A model generated the notes under the pieces. It was given only the letters and a program-made list of their open reading frames with translations. It was not told the DNA's origin and did not search any database. Both the position numbers and the translations under genes were made by a program. DNA of 57,198 bases from an uncultured Christensenellaceae bacterium (GTDB taxonomy: Bacteria; Bacillota; Clostridia; Christensenellales; UBA3700), in NCBI GenBank assembly GCA_944383895.1, contig CALWRH010000001.1, positions 1-57,198 on the forward strand, read 5' to 3'. Shown here one piece after another: positions 1-8,658 of the stretch. The stretch's first letter is position 1. Every line of letters starts with the position of its first letter.

Positions 1-1653
1 TTGGTCACCACGTTCTTTATGATGTACATGACGGACGTTGCGGGCGTAAGCGCGCTGTGGCTTTCCTGGATGTTCCTCGGAGCGAGACTTTTCGACGCGT
101 TCAACGATCCTATTATGGGTTCGATTGTCGAAATGACCCGTTCAAAGTACGGCAAAATGCGCCCGTATCTTAAGTATTCTCCGATACCGATAGCGATATT
201 TACCGTGCTTTTGTTCGTCTCGTTCGGCGACAGCGTATCCATGGAAGGGCAGTTTATCTATTCGACGGTCATTTACCTGTGCTGGGGTATCGCGTACACG
301 TCGGTCGACGTCCCTTACTGGGCTCTCGCTTCTTCGATGACTTCGGATACAGACAAGAGAAATACGCTTCTCACCGTAGCGCGTCTGTTCTGTACTATCG
401 GCGGCGGTCTCGTTTCCGTTGTTATCCCGATCATCGGTCTTGACAAAATGCTTATCGGTGAACAGAGAATCGCTTACATAATCGTTGCGATCATCTGCGT
501 TGCAATGGCAGTTCCCACTTTCTTCATAGGTTTCAAGAATACGAAAGAGAGATTTTATGACAATTCTTCCGAGGGCAAGTTCTCGCTGAAAGAAAACCTT
601 AAACTTCTCGGCAAGAATACTCCGGCTCTGCTCATAATCCTTATCGGCGTACTCGGATCTCTGCGTACCATATACATGACGACGACCCTTTATTATGCTA
701 AGTATAACCTGCGTAACTTCGGTCTTGCTGCGGTTATATTCCTGCTCGTCGTTCCCGGCGGTCTTATCGCTACGCTCCTTACGCCGTATCTTTCCAAGAA
801 ATTCAGCAAAAAGACGGTATTCTTCTGGTCGCATATTATAGGCGGCGCGCTGATGGTGCTTTTGTATTTTATCGGTTTGTCTTCAAACGGTACAAGTCTT
901 GCATCTCAGATCGCGTTCTACATAATAATCATCCTTGCAGGTATACCTACAGGTTTCAGCAACATAATGACGTATTCGATGATTGCAGACTCTATCGATT
1001 ATCTCGAGGATAAGACGGGAGAGAGGGCAGAAGGCATTTGCTTCTCGTTGCAGACGTTTATATCCAAGATAGGTATGGCTATGACCGCGTTCGTTACGCT
1101 CATGGTTCTCGGTGAGTACGGTTACGACGCCGATCTCGCTCAGACTGCGGTTACCGACGAGTTTTATTACAGCGCAGAGTTTCAGAAGATTTGCGAAGGC
1201 AACTGGATGGCTACGACGCTCCTTTGCGGTTTGTCCATGTTCGCTTGCGCTATCCCGCTCCTGTTCTACACCTTTACTGAAGACAGACAGAACGAGGCTG
1301 TATCCAGAGTTCTTGCAAGAAAGATCGTTGCCGGCAATACAGATCCTACCGTTCGTCATGAATTCGTACTCGCAGTCGACGCTATCGACAGAGTAAAGAG
1401 ATCTGAAGTTCTCCTCGGTATCGCTAAGATCTTCGGTCTTGAAACCATTGAAGAGCTTGACGCTAAAGTCGAAGAACTCAAAGCCGTTGACGAAGTACTT
1501 GCCGAAGACGAGGCTCTCGTTCATGTTGACGACGTTGACGATGCGGCAGAAAAGCTGGGTGTTGAAGAAATTTCTGAAATTTCTGACGACTACACCTTCG
1601 GCGATGACGAATCCGCTAAGTCTGAAGACAACAACGACGACAAGAAAGAATAA
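1..1653 (+). CDS. GPH-family (MelB-type) sugar:cation symporter, 5' end cut by window
   Basis: Membrane transporter of the major facilitator superfamily, glycoside-pentoside-hexuronide:cation symporter group. The visible part opens inside the first helix (MMYMTDVAGVSA) and shows the family signature RLFDAFNDPIMG followed by the K/RxGKMRPY loop; the remaining hydrophobic helices alternate with short loops up to about residue 425. About 20-30 residues of the N-terminus, including the real start, should lie before base 1; the TTG at base 1 is an internal Leu. After the last helix there is a hydrophilic tail of about 120 residues that ends strongly acidic. This is not a PTS IIA domain like the one on LacS. 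Substrate is unknown; galactosides are possible because gal genes lie 3 kb downstream, but dnaX-recR intervenes. Confidence 0.85.
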   Translation: MVTTFFMMYMTDVAGVSALWLSWMFLGARLFDAFNDPIMGSIVEMTRSKYGKMRPYLKYSPIPIAIFTVLLFVSFGDSVSMEGQFIYSTVIYLCWGIAYTSVDVPYWALASSMTSDTDKRNTLLTVARLFCTIGGGLVSVVIPIIGLDKMLIGEQRIAYIIVAIICVAMAVPTFFIGFKNTKERFYDNSSEGKFSLKENLKLLGKNTPALLIILIGVLGSLRTIYMTTTLYYAKYNLRNFGLAAVIFLLVVPGGLIATLLTPYLSKKFSKKTVFFWSHIIGGALMVLLYFIGLSSNGTSLASQIAFYIIIILAGIPTGFSNIMTYSMIADSIDYLEDKTGERAEGICFSLQTFISKIGMAMTAFVTLMVLGEYGYDADLAQTAVTDEFYYSAEFQKICEGNWMATTLLCGLSMFACAIPLLFYTFTEDRQNEAVSRVLARKIVAGNTDPTVRHEFVLAVDAIDRVKRSEVLLGIAKIFGLETIEELDAKVEELKAVDEVLAEDEALVHVDDVDDAAEKLGVEEISEISDDYTFGDDESAKSEDNNDDKKE

Positions 1654-1726
1654 CATTAAGCAGACAATATTCGTGCTACGGCTTGTCTGAAAGACAAAAT
1701 TGTGGTACTATATATTCAAGCATCCG

Positions 1727-1759
1727 ATACGCTCTCCGGCACGGTGCCGGGGAGCGTAT
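1727..1759 (+). other. 16-bp inverted repeat between the transporter and dnaX
   Basis: A stem of 16 pairs (ATACGCTC plus CCGGCAC-type arms, one G-T pair) with an almost absent loop. No T-run follows, so it is not a classic intrinsic terminator. It lies 48 bases before dnaX and could end the upstream transcript, stabilise an mRNA end, or form a leader structure. It lacks the conserved SRP RNA domain, so it is not the scRNA often found upstream of dnaX. Confidence 0.5.
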
Positions 1760-1807
1760 TAGGATATAAGGGATAATTTGCCGATAACAGGCAATAAAAG
1801 AGGCATA

Positions 1808-3355
1808 ATGGCATACGTTTCGCTTTACCGCAGATACCGTCCTAACGAATTCTCTTCGATGATAGGTCAACAGCATATCATACGCACCCTCAGGAATCAG
1901 ATCATGACGGGCGCGATTTCTCACGCATATCTGTTTACGGGCTCACGCGGTACGGGCAAGACAACTACTGCCAAAATTTTTGCGCGCGCAATAAACTGTC
2001 TGCACGTCAAAGAAGACGGTTCTCCTTGCGGTGAGTGCGAAATATGCAAGGCGCTTGCCGATTCGTCCAATATGGACATAATAGAAATGGACGCAGCGTC
2101 CAACAACGGCGTTGACGAGATAAGATATCTGCTTGAAAAAGTCAAGTTTGCTCCGAGCGTAGGAAGATATAAAGTCTATATCATAGACGAGGTGCATATG
2201 CTTTCTCCGCAGGCGTTCAACGCTCTGTTGAAGACGCTTGAAGAGCCGCCCGAGCACGTCGTGTTCATACTTGCAACGACAGAAGTGCAGAAGATACTTC
2301 CGACCGTGCTTTCACGTTGTCAGAGATTTGATTTTAGACTCGTTCCCACGCAGGAAACGACAACGCTTCTTCAGCGTATATTCGATGAGCTCAAAGTCGT
2401 TTACGATAAAGAGGCTCTGACTGCGATTGCAGAGGCGGGCGAAGGTTGTGTAAGAGACAGTCTTTCTCTTGCGGAAATGTGCATATCGTATTGCGGAGAT
2501 AAAGTCACTTATGACGGAGTGCTCGACGTGCTCGGCGCAACTTCTCCCGAGGCAGTTCTCGACCTTGCGTCATGTATACTTGCAGGCGACGTTGAAGGCA
2601 GTCTTAAGAGGATCGACGATACGGCGAGAGAAGGCAAGAGCGTTAAAGTGCTTGCGGGAGATATTGCAAAGACTCTCAGAAATCTGCTTTATTGCAGAAA
2701 CTGCAACAACGCTAATAAGATACTCAATATGCCGAGAGAGTTGTTTGCAAAAACCAACGAGCTCTCTATGAAATACGACAATTCGAAATTGCTGAGGTGC
2801 ATGGAGATAATCTGTTCCGTTGACGGTGATCTCAGATACGGCTCCAATGCAAGGCTCGTGCTCGAAACTGCGGTCGTAAAGGCATGCGACGAGTACTGCT
2901 CGATAGACGCGCAGGGCGTTCTCATGCGCCTTAAAAATCTCGAGGCAAAGATAGCGCAAGGACAGTTTGCAGTAGTTTCTGCTGCTCCGTCGGCAGAGAG
3001 TTCGGTTTCCCGTATGGACGCGGCAGAAAAGATGCTCGTATATCTTCTGAATACGCTAAAGAAAAGAGGTATGCACGTCGAGTATGCTTATTTCTCTAAA
3101 CTCAATAAAGAGCAGCTTGAAATCAAAGACAACAATCTTGTCATAAAGGCAACGAGCCAGGGGCAAAAAGACAGCATAACGTTCTATCTGACAGATTATG
3201 AAAACGTATTGAGAGAGGCTTTCAAAGATCTCGGGCATATAATCGTGCAGGTAGAAGTAAAAGAAGACGAAAGCAAACAGAATATCGAGAACATAAAAAA
3301 AGTTTTCGGAGCTGATAAAGTCAACATAATAAACGGAGGTAGCAACAATGGGTAG
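1808..3355 (+). CDS. dnaX: DNA polymerase III subunit gamma/tau
   Basis: Clamp-loader ATPase subunit of the replicative polymerase, 515 residues. The N-terminus MAYVSLYRRYRP is the canonical start of the family, which is why the ATG at 1808 is preferred over an in-frame TTG at 1778; AAAGAGG precedes it. Walker A GSRGTGKTT lies near residue 45, a four-Cys zinc module follows (CxxxxxxxxxCGECEIC region), then the DEVH Walker B near residue 128 and the SRC sensor near 168. The C-terminal third is tau-like but short. It overlaps the next gene by 8 bases and heads the conserved dnaX-ybaB-recR operon. No frameshift signal for a gamma form was recognised. Confidence 0.95.
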   Translation: MAYVSLYRRYRPNEFSSMIGQQHIIRTLRNQIMTGAISHAYLFTGSRGTGKTTTAKIFARAINCLHVKEDGSPCGECEICKALADSSNMDIIEMDAASNNGVDEIRYLLEKVKFAPSVGRYKVYIIDEVHMLSPQAFNALLKTLEEPPEHVVFILATTEVQKILPTVLSRCQRFDFRLVPTQETTTLLQRIFDELKVVYDKEALTAIAEAGEGCVRDSLSLAEMCISYCGDKVTYDGVLDVLGATSPEAVLDLASCILAGDVEGSLKRIDDTAREGKSVKVLAGDIAKTLRNLLYCRNCNNANKILNMPRELFAKTNELSMKYDNSKLLRCMEIICSVDGDLRYGSNARLVLETAVVKACDEYCSIDAQGVLMRLKNLEAKIAQGQFAVVSAAPSAESSVSRMDAAEKMLVYLLNTLKKRGMHVEYAYFSKLNKEQLEIKDNNLVIKATSQGQKDSITFYLTDYENVLREAFKDLGHIIVQVEVKEDESKQNIENIKKVFGADKVNIINGGSNNG

Positions 3356-3680
3356 AGGCGGATTCGGCGGCTTCGGCGGCGGAATGGGCAATATGCAACA
3401 GATCATGCGTCAGGCGCAGAAAATGCAGCAGGATATGGCCAAGGCAAAAGAGGAGCTCGCAGAACAGGAAGTTACTGCGGTTTCCGGCGGAGGTATGGTA
3501 GAGGTTACCATGACGTGCGATAAAAAGATAAAGTCGGTAAAGATCAAGCCCGAGGCTGTTGATCCCGACGACGTCGAAATGCTCGAAGACCTTGTTGTAG
3601 CGGCTCTCAACGAGGCGATGAAACTTGCAGACGAAGAGACCGAAAAGAGGATGGGAGCGTTCGCTGCACTCGGACTATGA
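3348..3680 (+). CDS. ybaB: YbaB/EbfC family nucleoid-associated protein
   Basis: Small DNA-binding protein (110 residues) of the YbaB/EbfC family, which binds DNA as a dimer and is almost always found between dnaX and recR. A Gly-rich N-terminus (GRGGFGGFGGGMGN) is followed by the typical QAQKMQQDMAKAKEEL helix, the GGGMVEVTM strand and a C-terminal helix. GGAGG lies 8 bases before the ATG, inside the end of dnaX; the stop overlaps the recR start as ATGA, indicating translational coupling. Its exact role, chromosome organisation or recombination support, is not settled for the family. Confidence 0.95.
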   Translation: MGRGGFGGFGGGMGNMQQIMRQAQKMQQDMAKAKEELAEQEVTAVSGGGMVEVTMTCDKKIKSVKIKPEAVDPDDVEMLEDLVVAALNEAMKLADEETEKRMGAFAALGL

Positions 3681-4267
3681 GCATAGGAAACATCGAGGCG
3701 CTTGACAGACTTGCGGCGCAGTTTACTAAATTGCCCGGGGTAGGAGCCAAAACGGCAAAGCGTTTTGCGTACAAGATTATTAATATGTCGGAGCAAGAGG
3801 CGGAAGAATTTGCAAACGCAGTGCTCGAAACCAAAAAAACGGTGCATTTCTGTCCCGTTTGCGGCGCATATACGGATAAGGAAGTCTGCGACATCTGCGC
3901 GACGAGAGATAAAAGCGTGATTTGCGTTGTCAAAGAACCCAAGGACGTAGACGCGCTCGAAAAAATCAAGGATTTCAAGGGCGTATATCACGTTCTGCAC
4001 GGGACATTGAATCCGCTTGCGGGTATAGGTCCTGACGATATAAGGATAAAAGAATTGCTTGCAAGGCTTGACGGGGTAAAAGAAGTCATTATGGCTACAA
4101 ACCCCGATGTAGAGGGAGAGGCGACTGCCGTATATATCGCGCGTCTTATCAAGCCGATGGGCATAAAAGTTACCAAGATCGCGAGCGGTATTTCAATTGG
4201 CAGCGATATAGAGTATGCCGACGAGGTAACTCTTTCGCGCGCTCTTCAGGACAGAAAACCTTTGTAA
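3677..4267 (+). CDS. recR: Recombination mediator RecR
   Basis: RecR, 196 residues, the usual family length. It acts with RecF/RecO to load RecA on gapped DNA. Visible features are the helix-hairpin-helix near the start (KLPGVGAKTAKRFA), the four-Cys zinc motif CPVCGAY...CDIC near residue 57, and the Toprim domain beginning CVVKEPKDVDAL and including YHVLHGTLNPLAGIGP. The start ATG overlaps the ybaB stop by 4 bases. The gene ends 8 bases before a strong terminator shared with galT on the other strand. Confidence 0.97.
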   Translation: MSIGNIEALDRLAAQFTKLPGVGAKTAKRFAYKIINMSEQEAEEFANAVLETKKTVHFCPVCGAYTDKEVCDICATRDKSVICVVKEPKDVDALEKIKDFKGVYHVLHGTLNPLAGIGPDDIRIKELLARLDGVKEVIMATNPDVEGEATAVYIARLIKPMGIKVTKIASGISIGSDIEYADEVTLSRALQDRKPL

Positions 4268-4275
4268 AGGAAAAA

Positions 4276-4310
4276 AAGGCGCATAATACATGCGCCTTCA
4301 TTTTTTATTT
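4276..4310. terminator. Bidirectional intrinsic terminator between recR and galT
   Basis: Nine-pair stem AAGGCGCAT / ATGCGCCTT with a 5-base loop, a run of T on the right for recR and a run of A on the left that serves as T-run for galT on the minus strand. Confidence 0.92.
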
Positions 4311-4320
4311 ACCATTAAAA

Positions 4321-5856
4321 TCAGAATTTTGTAAGCGACAGACCTTCTTTCATAAATCTGTCGAAAGCTGCCTGACCTTCTTCTGTGTTCTTGAACACGG
4401 CAGTGCACTCGAGTATCTGTTCGCATGCGTTGTTGACGTAATCGGTAACGATCTTCTTTGCTTTGGCAGGAGTGTTTTCGGTGCCGTTATCGTTTACGAG
4501 CTGTACTATCATGTCGGCATGCTTATACATCGGGCTGTCGGGATCTGCAAGTGCCTTGAGGTCGAAAGGCGTTTTGCCTGTCAGATAGTTTTCGACTTCG
4601 CCGAGTTCCTTCTTGAGTCTTCCGGGCAGTATGAAAAGTCCCATAACTTCAATGATACCGATACCTTCTTTCTTGATGTTGTGCAGTCTTTCTTCGGGGT
4701 GGAATATGCCGTAAGGATGAGCCTCGTCCGTTCTGTTGTTGCGGAGTATGAGATCTATTACGTATTTGTCTTCTTCCTTGCGCACGATAGGCGTTATAGC
4801 GTTGTGCTGATCGGTAGTCTTGCAGATGACGTTTACGCTTTCGTCAGTCCAGTTGTTCCATGCTGCAAGTACGTCGCTCGCTGCCTCGTAAACCTGCTTT
4901 TTGTCTTCGCTTACGAGTCTGACTACGCTGTTGTACCAGTCTGCGATATAGATCTCGACTTTCTTGTATTTCGGGCTCTCGTAACGTGCGCGGTTGCCTA
5001 CGCTCATCATAGGAAGAACTTTGAGACCGCCCTGATAGTGATCGTGAGTAAGTATCGAGCCGCCTACGATAGGCAGAGCGGCATTGCTGCCCATGAAGTA
5101 ATGGGGGAACAGATCGACAAAATCGAGCAGCCTGCGGAAAGACGCGGGGCATACGTTCATCGGGCGGTGTTCGTCCGAGAAAGCGATCGCGTGTTCTTCG
5201 TAATACTGATAAGGAGAATATTGCAGATGCCAATATTCGTTATCGAGCTGTATCGGTATGGTGCGCAGTGTCTGTCTTGCAGGGTGGTTCATATTGCCTG
5301 CAAAGCCGACGTTGGTCGGGCAGAGCATGCATGCGGGGTATCCGCTCTTGGGCTGAAGTTTTGCCAATGCGATCTGTTTGGGATCCTTTTCGGGTTTAGA
5401 AAGGTTTATCGTAATGCCTATCTTGCCGAACTTTCCGTTGTGTTCCCACTTGATGTTTTTCTTTATGTCAGGCATACGGATATAGTTGTTGGCTTTGCTT
5501 AAAGCGAACAGCCAGTCTGTAGCTTTCTTGACGCCCTGGTGGCTTGCAATCGCATCAAAACGCGCTATCACAGCCGACGGCATAGGCGTTACCATGCCGA
5601 GTATCTTTGTTTCAAAGAGCAGGGATTCTTCAGGTTTTATCCTGCCCGTGTCGATTGCGTGCTGTACGAGCGGATCGATTATCTCTGTCTGGAAGTCGCC
5701 GTATTTTTCGATCGCAGGCGCAGGTGCGTTGAGATTGAAGAAATCGAGCAACGTGTTGAGAACGTAATATTCGTCTTCTTGTTCAAGAGAAAGGTGGTCG
5801 CTTGCATAGCACAGTAATTCGTTGATTTTTACTTTCAGTTGTTCTTCTGTAAGCAT
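4321..5856 (-). CDS. galT: UTP/UDP-glucose--hexose-1-phosphate uridylyltransferase, class II
   Basis: Leloir pathway enzyme that moves UMP between UDP-glucose and galactose-1-phosphate, 511 residues, matching the long Firmicutes class II GalT. Recognisable blocks are the CMLCPTNVGFAGNMNHPARQ region, the nucleotide-site segment PYQYYEEHAIAFSDEHRPM, and LTHDHYQGG in the second half. A GGAG motif stands in front of the ATG. It is transcribed divergently from galK, from a TTGCAA-N17-TATAAT promoter about 45 bases upstream of the start codon, and ends at a terminator shared with recR. No epimerase gene (galE) is in the window. Confidence 0.95.
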   Translation of the reverse strand: MLTEEQLKVKINELLCYASDHLSLEQEDEYYVLNTLLDFFNLNAPAPAIEKYGDFQTEIIDPLVQHAIDTGRIKPEESLLFETKILGMVTPMPSAVIARFDAIASHQGVKKATDWLFALSKANNYIRMPDIKKNIKWEHNGKFGKIGITINLSKPEKDPKQIALAKLQPKSGYPACMLCPTNVGFAGNMNHPARQTLRTIPIQLDNEYWHLQYSPYQYYEEHAIAFSDEHRPMNVCPASFRRLLDFVDLFPHYFMGSNAALPIVGGSILTHDHYQGGLKVLPMMSVGNRARYESPKYKKVEIYIADWYNSVVRLVSEDKKQVYEAASDVLAAWNNWTDESVNVICKTTDQHNAITPIVRKEEDKYVIDLILRNNRTDEAHPYGIFHPEERLHNIKKEGIGIIEVMGLFILPGRLKKELGEVENYLTGKTPFDLKALADPDSPMYKHADMIVQLVNDNGTENTPAKAKKIVTDYVNNACEQILECTAVFKNTEEGQAAFDRFMKEGLSLTKF

Positions 5857-5900
5857 GATTCACTCCGGAAAATTTTTTGAAATGGCTTTTGCCGTCTTTA

Positions 5901-5929
5901 ATTATATTACAAATATTCAGCGATTGCAA
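5901..5929 (-). promoter_or_regulatory. Sigma-A promoter of galT
   Basis: On the minus strand TTGCAA (5924-5929) and TATAAT (5901-5906) are separated by exactly 17 bases, about 45 bases before the galT start. Confidence 0.8.
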
Positions 5930-5955
5930 TAATAAATGCTAAGTGGAAATAAAAT

Positions 5956-6004
5956 ACCGATATCGGTTTTTACTCAAATTTGAGATTTAGCAGAAAATTT
6001 TCTG
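5956..6004. promoter_or_regulatory. Three consecutive perfect palindromes in the galT-galK divergent region
   Basis: ACCGATATCGGT (5956-5967), CTCAAATTTGAG (5973-5984) and CAGAAAATTTTCTG (5991-6004) are each perfect palindromes of 12, 12 and 14 bp with centres 17 and 19 bp apart. They lie 27 bp from the galT -35 box and 110 bp from the galK -35 box, so they look like operator sites or an AT-rich regulatory core. The sequences differ from each other, so a single regulator is not implied. The rest of this 313-base intergenic region is AT-rich with nothing else recognised. Confidence 0.5.
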
Positions 6005-6113
6005 TATAAAACGGCAATAAAGACGGACAGAACGGCTATATCAGTTATAAGCTTGATATTTTTTTGTAAATATGCGCGCGTAATTATTAAAATATCTAAA
6101 TTTGCGTTAAATG

Positions 6114-6142
6114 TTTACAGAGTTTTGGTAATATGCTATAAT
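6114..6142 (+). promoter_or_regulatory. Sigma-A promoter of galK-lgt
   Basis: TTTACA (6114-6119) and a perfect TATAAT (6137-6142) with a 17-base spacer; the predicted start site near 6149 gives a leader of about 20 bases that contains the AGAGG ribosome binding site. Confidence 0.88.
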
Positions 6143-6169
6143 GATAAAAACGCTTTTCAGAGGTAAATT

Positions 6170-7435
6170 ATGCAGATTACGAAGAATTTCGTGGACAATC
6201 TTAAAGACAACGTTTCGTTCAATGATTATGTGGACAAACTGTACGGCGGCGGTATCGATTATCAGGCTGCACGTTATAAAAAGATTTACGACCTTCACGT
6301 TGCGACATACGACGGAGAAGTTTCGTTTTATTCTTCTCCCGGCAGAATAGAGCTTTGCGGCAACCATACCGACCACAATAACGGCAAAGTGCTCTGTGCG
6401 TCTATCACCGTAGACACCGTAGCGTGCGTTACGCCGCTCAAAGACAAAGTCGTCGTTGCGTCTATAGGTTATCCCGAAGTCGTCGTCAATCTGAACGAGC
6501 TCGAGCCGAGCAGCGAAGAATACGGCTCCAGCGAAGCTCTCGTAAGAGGCGTGCTTGCGTACTACAAGCAGAACGGTTATAATATAGGCGGTTTTGCGGC
6601 TACCACTTCGAGCGACGTATTCAAAGGTGCGGGCGTAAGTTCGTCTGCGTCCTTCGAGGTGCTTATCTGCGAGATACTCAATCAGATGTACAACGGCGGC
6701 GTTATCGATAAGATCACCAAGGCTAAAGCGGCGCATTATGCAGAAAGCATATATTTCGGCAAGCCGTGCGGACTTCTCGATCAAAGCGCTATATCTCTCG
6801 GCGGAGTAAGTTTTATCGACTTCAAGTCTACCGTCAATCCCAAAGTCAAATCTATGGAGTGGAACTTCGACGATGCGTCGATAGTGCTTATCAATACGGG
6901 CGGCGATCACTGCGACCTCACCAGCCAGTATGCTGATATCAGAAGCGAAATGGAGTGGGTCGCAAGCATGTTCCACGCTCGTAAACTCAGAAAGGTAAAA
7001 GAAGAAGAGTTCCTCGCGGCTATTCCCGAACTTCAGAAACAGGTAAGCGGCAGAGCAATCCTTCGCGCAATGCATTTCTTCGAGGAAAACAAGCGCGTCG
7101 AAACAGGTGTAAGAGCGGTAAAGAGCGGCAATTTCAAAAAGTTCGCGGCAGTGATAAACGGTAGCGGACAGAGCTCCTACGAGCTGCTCCAGAACTGCTA
7201 TCCTCTCGGAGATACCGTTCAGAGAATACCGCTTGCTCTCGCAGTAAGCAAACTCGATCCTCACGTCAAGGCGGCAAGAGTCCACGGCGGCGGTTTTGCA
7301 GGTACTATCCTCGCGTTCGTAGACAACGAAGGCGTCGACGGATACGTTGCGGATATGAAAAAGATTTTCGGGGATGACTGCGTATATCGCATCGGAGTCA
7401 GAAACGAAGGCACTTGCAAGGTGGAGCTTAACTGA
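6170..7435 (+). CDS. galK: Galactokinase (GHMP kinase family)
   Basis: Phosphorylates galactose to galactose-1-phosphate with ATP, feeding GalT; 421 residues. The galactokinase signature near residue 58 reads GRIELCGNHTDHNNG, a variant of the textbook GRVNLIGEHTDY form seen in some Clostridia. GHMP motif 2 appears as KGAGVSSSASFE near residue 152 and motif 3 as HGGGFAGTILAF near residue 372. AGAGG precedes the ATG. The stop and the lgt start share bases (TGATG), so the two are translationally coupled, an unusual pairing of a sugar gene with a lipoprotein gene. Confidence 0.93.
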   Translation: MQITKNFVDNLKDNVSFNDYVDKLYGGGIDYQAARYKKIYDLHVATYDGEVSFYSSPGRIELCGNHTDHNNGKVLCASITVDTVACVTPLKDKVVVASIGYPEVVVNLNELEPSSEEYGSSEALVRGVLAYYKQNGYNIGGFAATTSSDVFKGAGVSSSASFEVLICEILNQMYNGGVIDKITKAKAAHYAESIYFGKPCGLLDQSAISLGGVSFIDFKSTVNPKVKSMEWNFDDASIVLINTGGDHCDLTSQYADIRSEMEWVASMFHARKLRKVKEEEFLAAIPELQKQVSGRAILRAMHFFEENKRVETGVRAVKSGNFKKFAAVINGSGQSSYELLQNCYPLGDTVQRIPLALAVSKLDPHVKAARVHGGGFAGTILAFVDNEGVDGYVADMKKIFGDDCVYRIGVRNEGTCKVELN

Positions 7436-8490
7436 TGTCGGATAAAATAGCTTTTTCTCTTTTTGACGGCAATATCACCGTAACATGGTACGGCATTTTC
7501 GTAACGCTCGGCATACTTTGCGCATACTTCCTGTATTTGTTTCTTGCAAGCAAGCGCAATATAGATATCGATTTTTCACTCGAGCTGTTTATCTGGGTCG
7601 TAGTGCTTGCGATAATATGTTGCAGGTTGTTCTACGTCGTGCCGAGAAAGGAATATTATCCGATAGACAGCTGGGATGCGCTTATGCGTTTCCTCGGACT
7701 GACTAAGGAAGGACTTGCGGGTCTGACGATAATCGGCGGTATTTTCGGAGGTGCGGCAGGTATACTTTTCTGCGTGCTCAGGTACAAAAAATATTCTTAT
7801 GCTAAAGTCGCGGACTGCGTCGTTCTGTGCGTTTTCCTCGGTCAGATAATCGGCAGGTGGGGAAATTTTGCCAATCAGGAACTTTACGGACAGATCATAA
7901 CAAATCCCGCGTTCCAGAAATGGCCTTTTGCTGTATTTATAGACAGCGACGGGCTCTGGCATCAGGCACTTTATATGTATGAAGGATTTTTCAATCTTAT
8001 AGGTCTGATAATAGGTCTTTTGCTGTTCTTCAGATATAAAAAGCTGAAAAACTTCACGATATCTCTGTATTACGTTTTCTGGTACGGACTCGTAAGAGGT
8101 ACGCTCGAATTTCTCAAGCTCGAACATAAAAATTTCCCGGGTACGGAGATCGGTATCGTTCAGGTCATTGCTTATACCGCTTGCATAGTTGCTTTCGTGC
8201 TCATGGTGCTCAATCAGAAAGGGATCATACGTTTCCAGAGCAAGATCTACAACGAGGCTGGCGATTCCTTGAAATTGCTTGCGGCGTACGACAGGAAAGT
8301 CGTTGAAGGCGTTATAATAGAGGGCAAGAGCTATTACGAGGCATGCGGTGACGAAGTGTCGCCCGTATTCAGACCCGCGGGAGAATATACGCTTGCCGAA
8401 AGACAGATGAGAGCTGTCGTCTTCGGCAGACCGTCAAAAGAGGTCAGACGCGTAGCTGACGAAACAGATAATTCGGAAATCGAATCATAG
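7435..8490 (+). CDS. lgt: Prolipoprotein diacylglyceryl transferase
   Basis: Integral membrane enzyme that transfers diacylglycerol from phosphatidylglycerol to the Cys of the lipobox, first step of lipoprotein maturation. Several hydrophobic helices are visible and the family signature GRWGNFANQELYG is intact near residue 140. The segment that in many Lgt proteins reads HGG reads TIIGGIFGG here, so the His equivalent to E. coli His103 seems absent. A hydrophilic tail of about 75 residues follows the last helix, giving 351 residues against a usual 260-300. It overlaps galK by one base. LspA, the next enzyme of the pathway, is at 21.1 kb. Confidence 0.93.
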   Translation: MSDKIAFSLFDGNITVTWYGIFVTLGILCAYFLYLFLASKRNIDIDFSLELFIWVVVLAIICCRLFYVVPRKEYYPIDSWDALMRFLGLTKEGLAGLTIIGGIFGGAAGILFCVLRYKKYSYAKVADCVVLCVFLGQIIGRWGNFANQELYGQIITNPAFQKWPFAVFIDSDGLWHQALYMYEGFFNLIGLIIGLLLFFRYKKLKNFTISLYYVFWYGLVRGTLEFLKLEHKNFPGTEIGIVQVIAYTACIVAFVLMVLNQKGIIRFQSKIYNEAGDSLKLLAAYDRKVVEGVIIEGKSYYEACGDEVSPVFRPAGEYTLAERQMRAVVFGRPSKEVRRVADETDNSEIES

Positions 8491-8658
8491 TCAGTTAAAA
8501 GAGGCAGAAAAACTACCGATAACAAGTATAATACTTCGTCTGAAGATTTTATTATATACAATGTTACAAAATTCCGCGCCAAGCGCAATGCGGCGCGCAA
8601 CGGTAAAACACGCAGAATTGTTCGCGGCGTTTTGCCATGACGTACTTCGGAGGTCATT

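Noticed and set aside
1654..1807. SRP RNA upstream of dnaX, as in Bacillus
   Set aside because: No conserved SRP sequence there; the true SRP RNA is at 16790-17060.
4519..5502. 327-codon plus-strand frame opposite galT
   Set aside because: The minus-strand frame is clearly GalT; the other is a shadow without start signals.
6107..7285. 392-codon minus-strand frame opposite galK
   Set aside because: Shadow of a well-supported galactokinase.
8491..8658. NAD-related riboswitch before pncB
   Set aside because: Only a short GC-rich inverted repeat is visible and it does not match a known riboswitch pattern.
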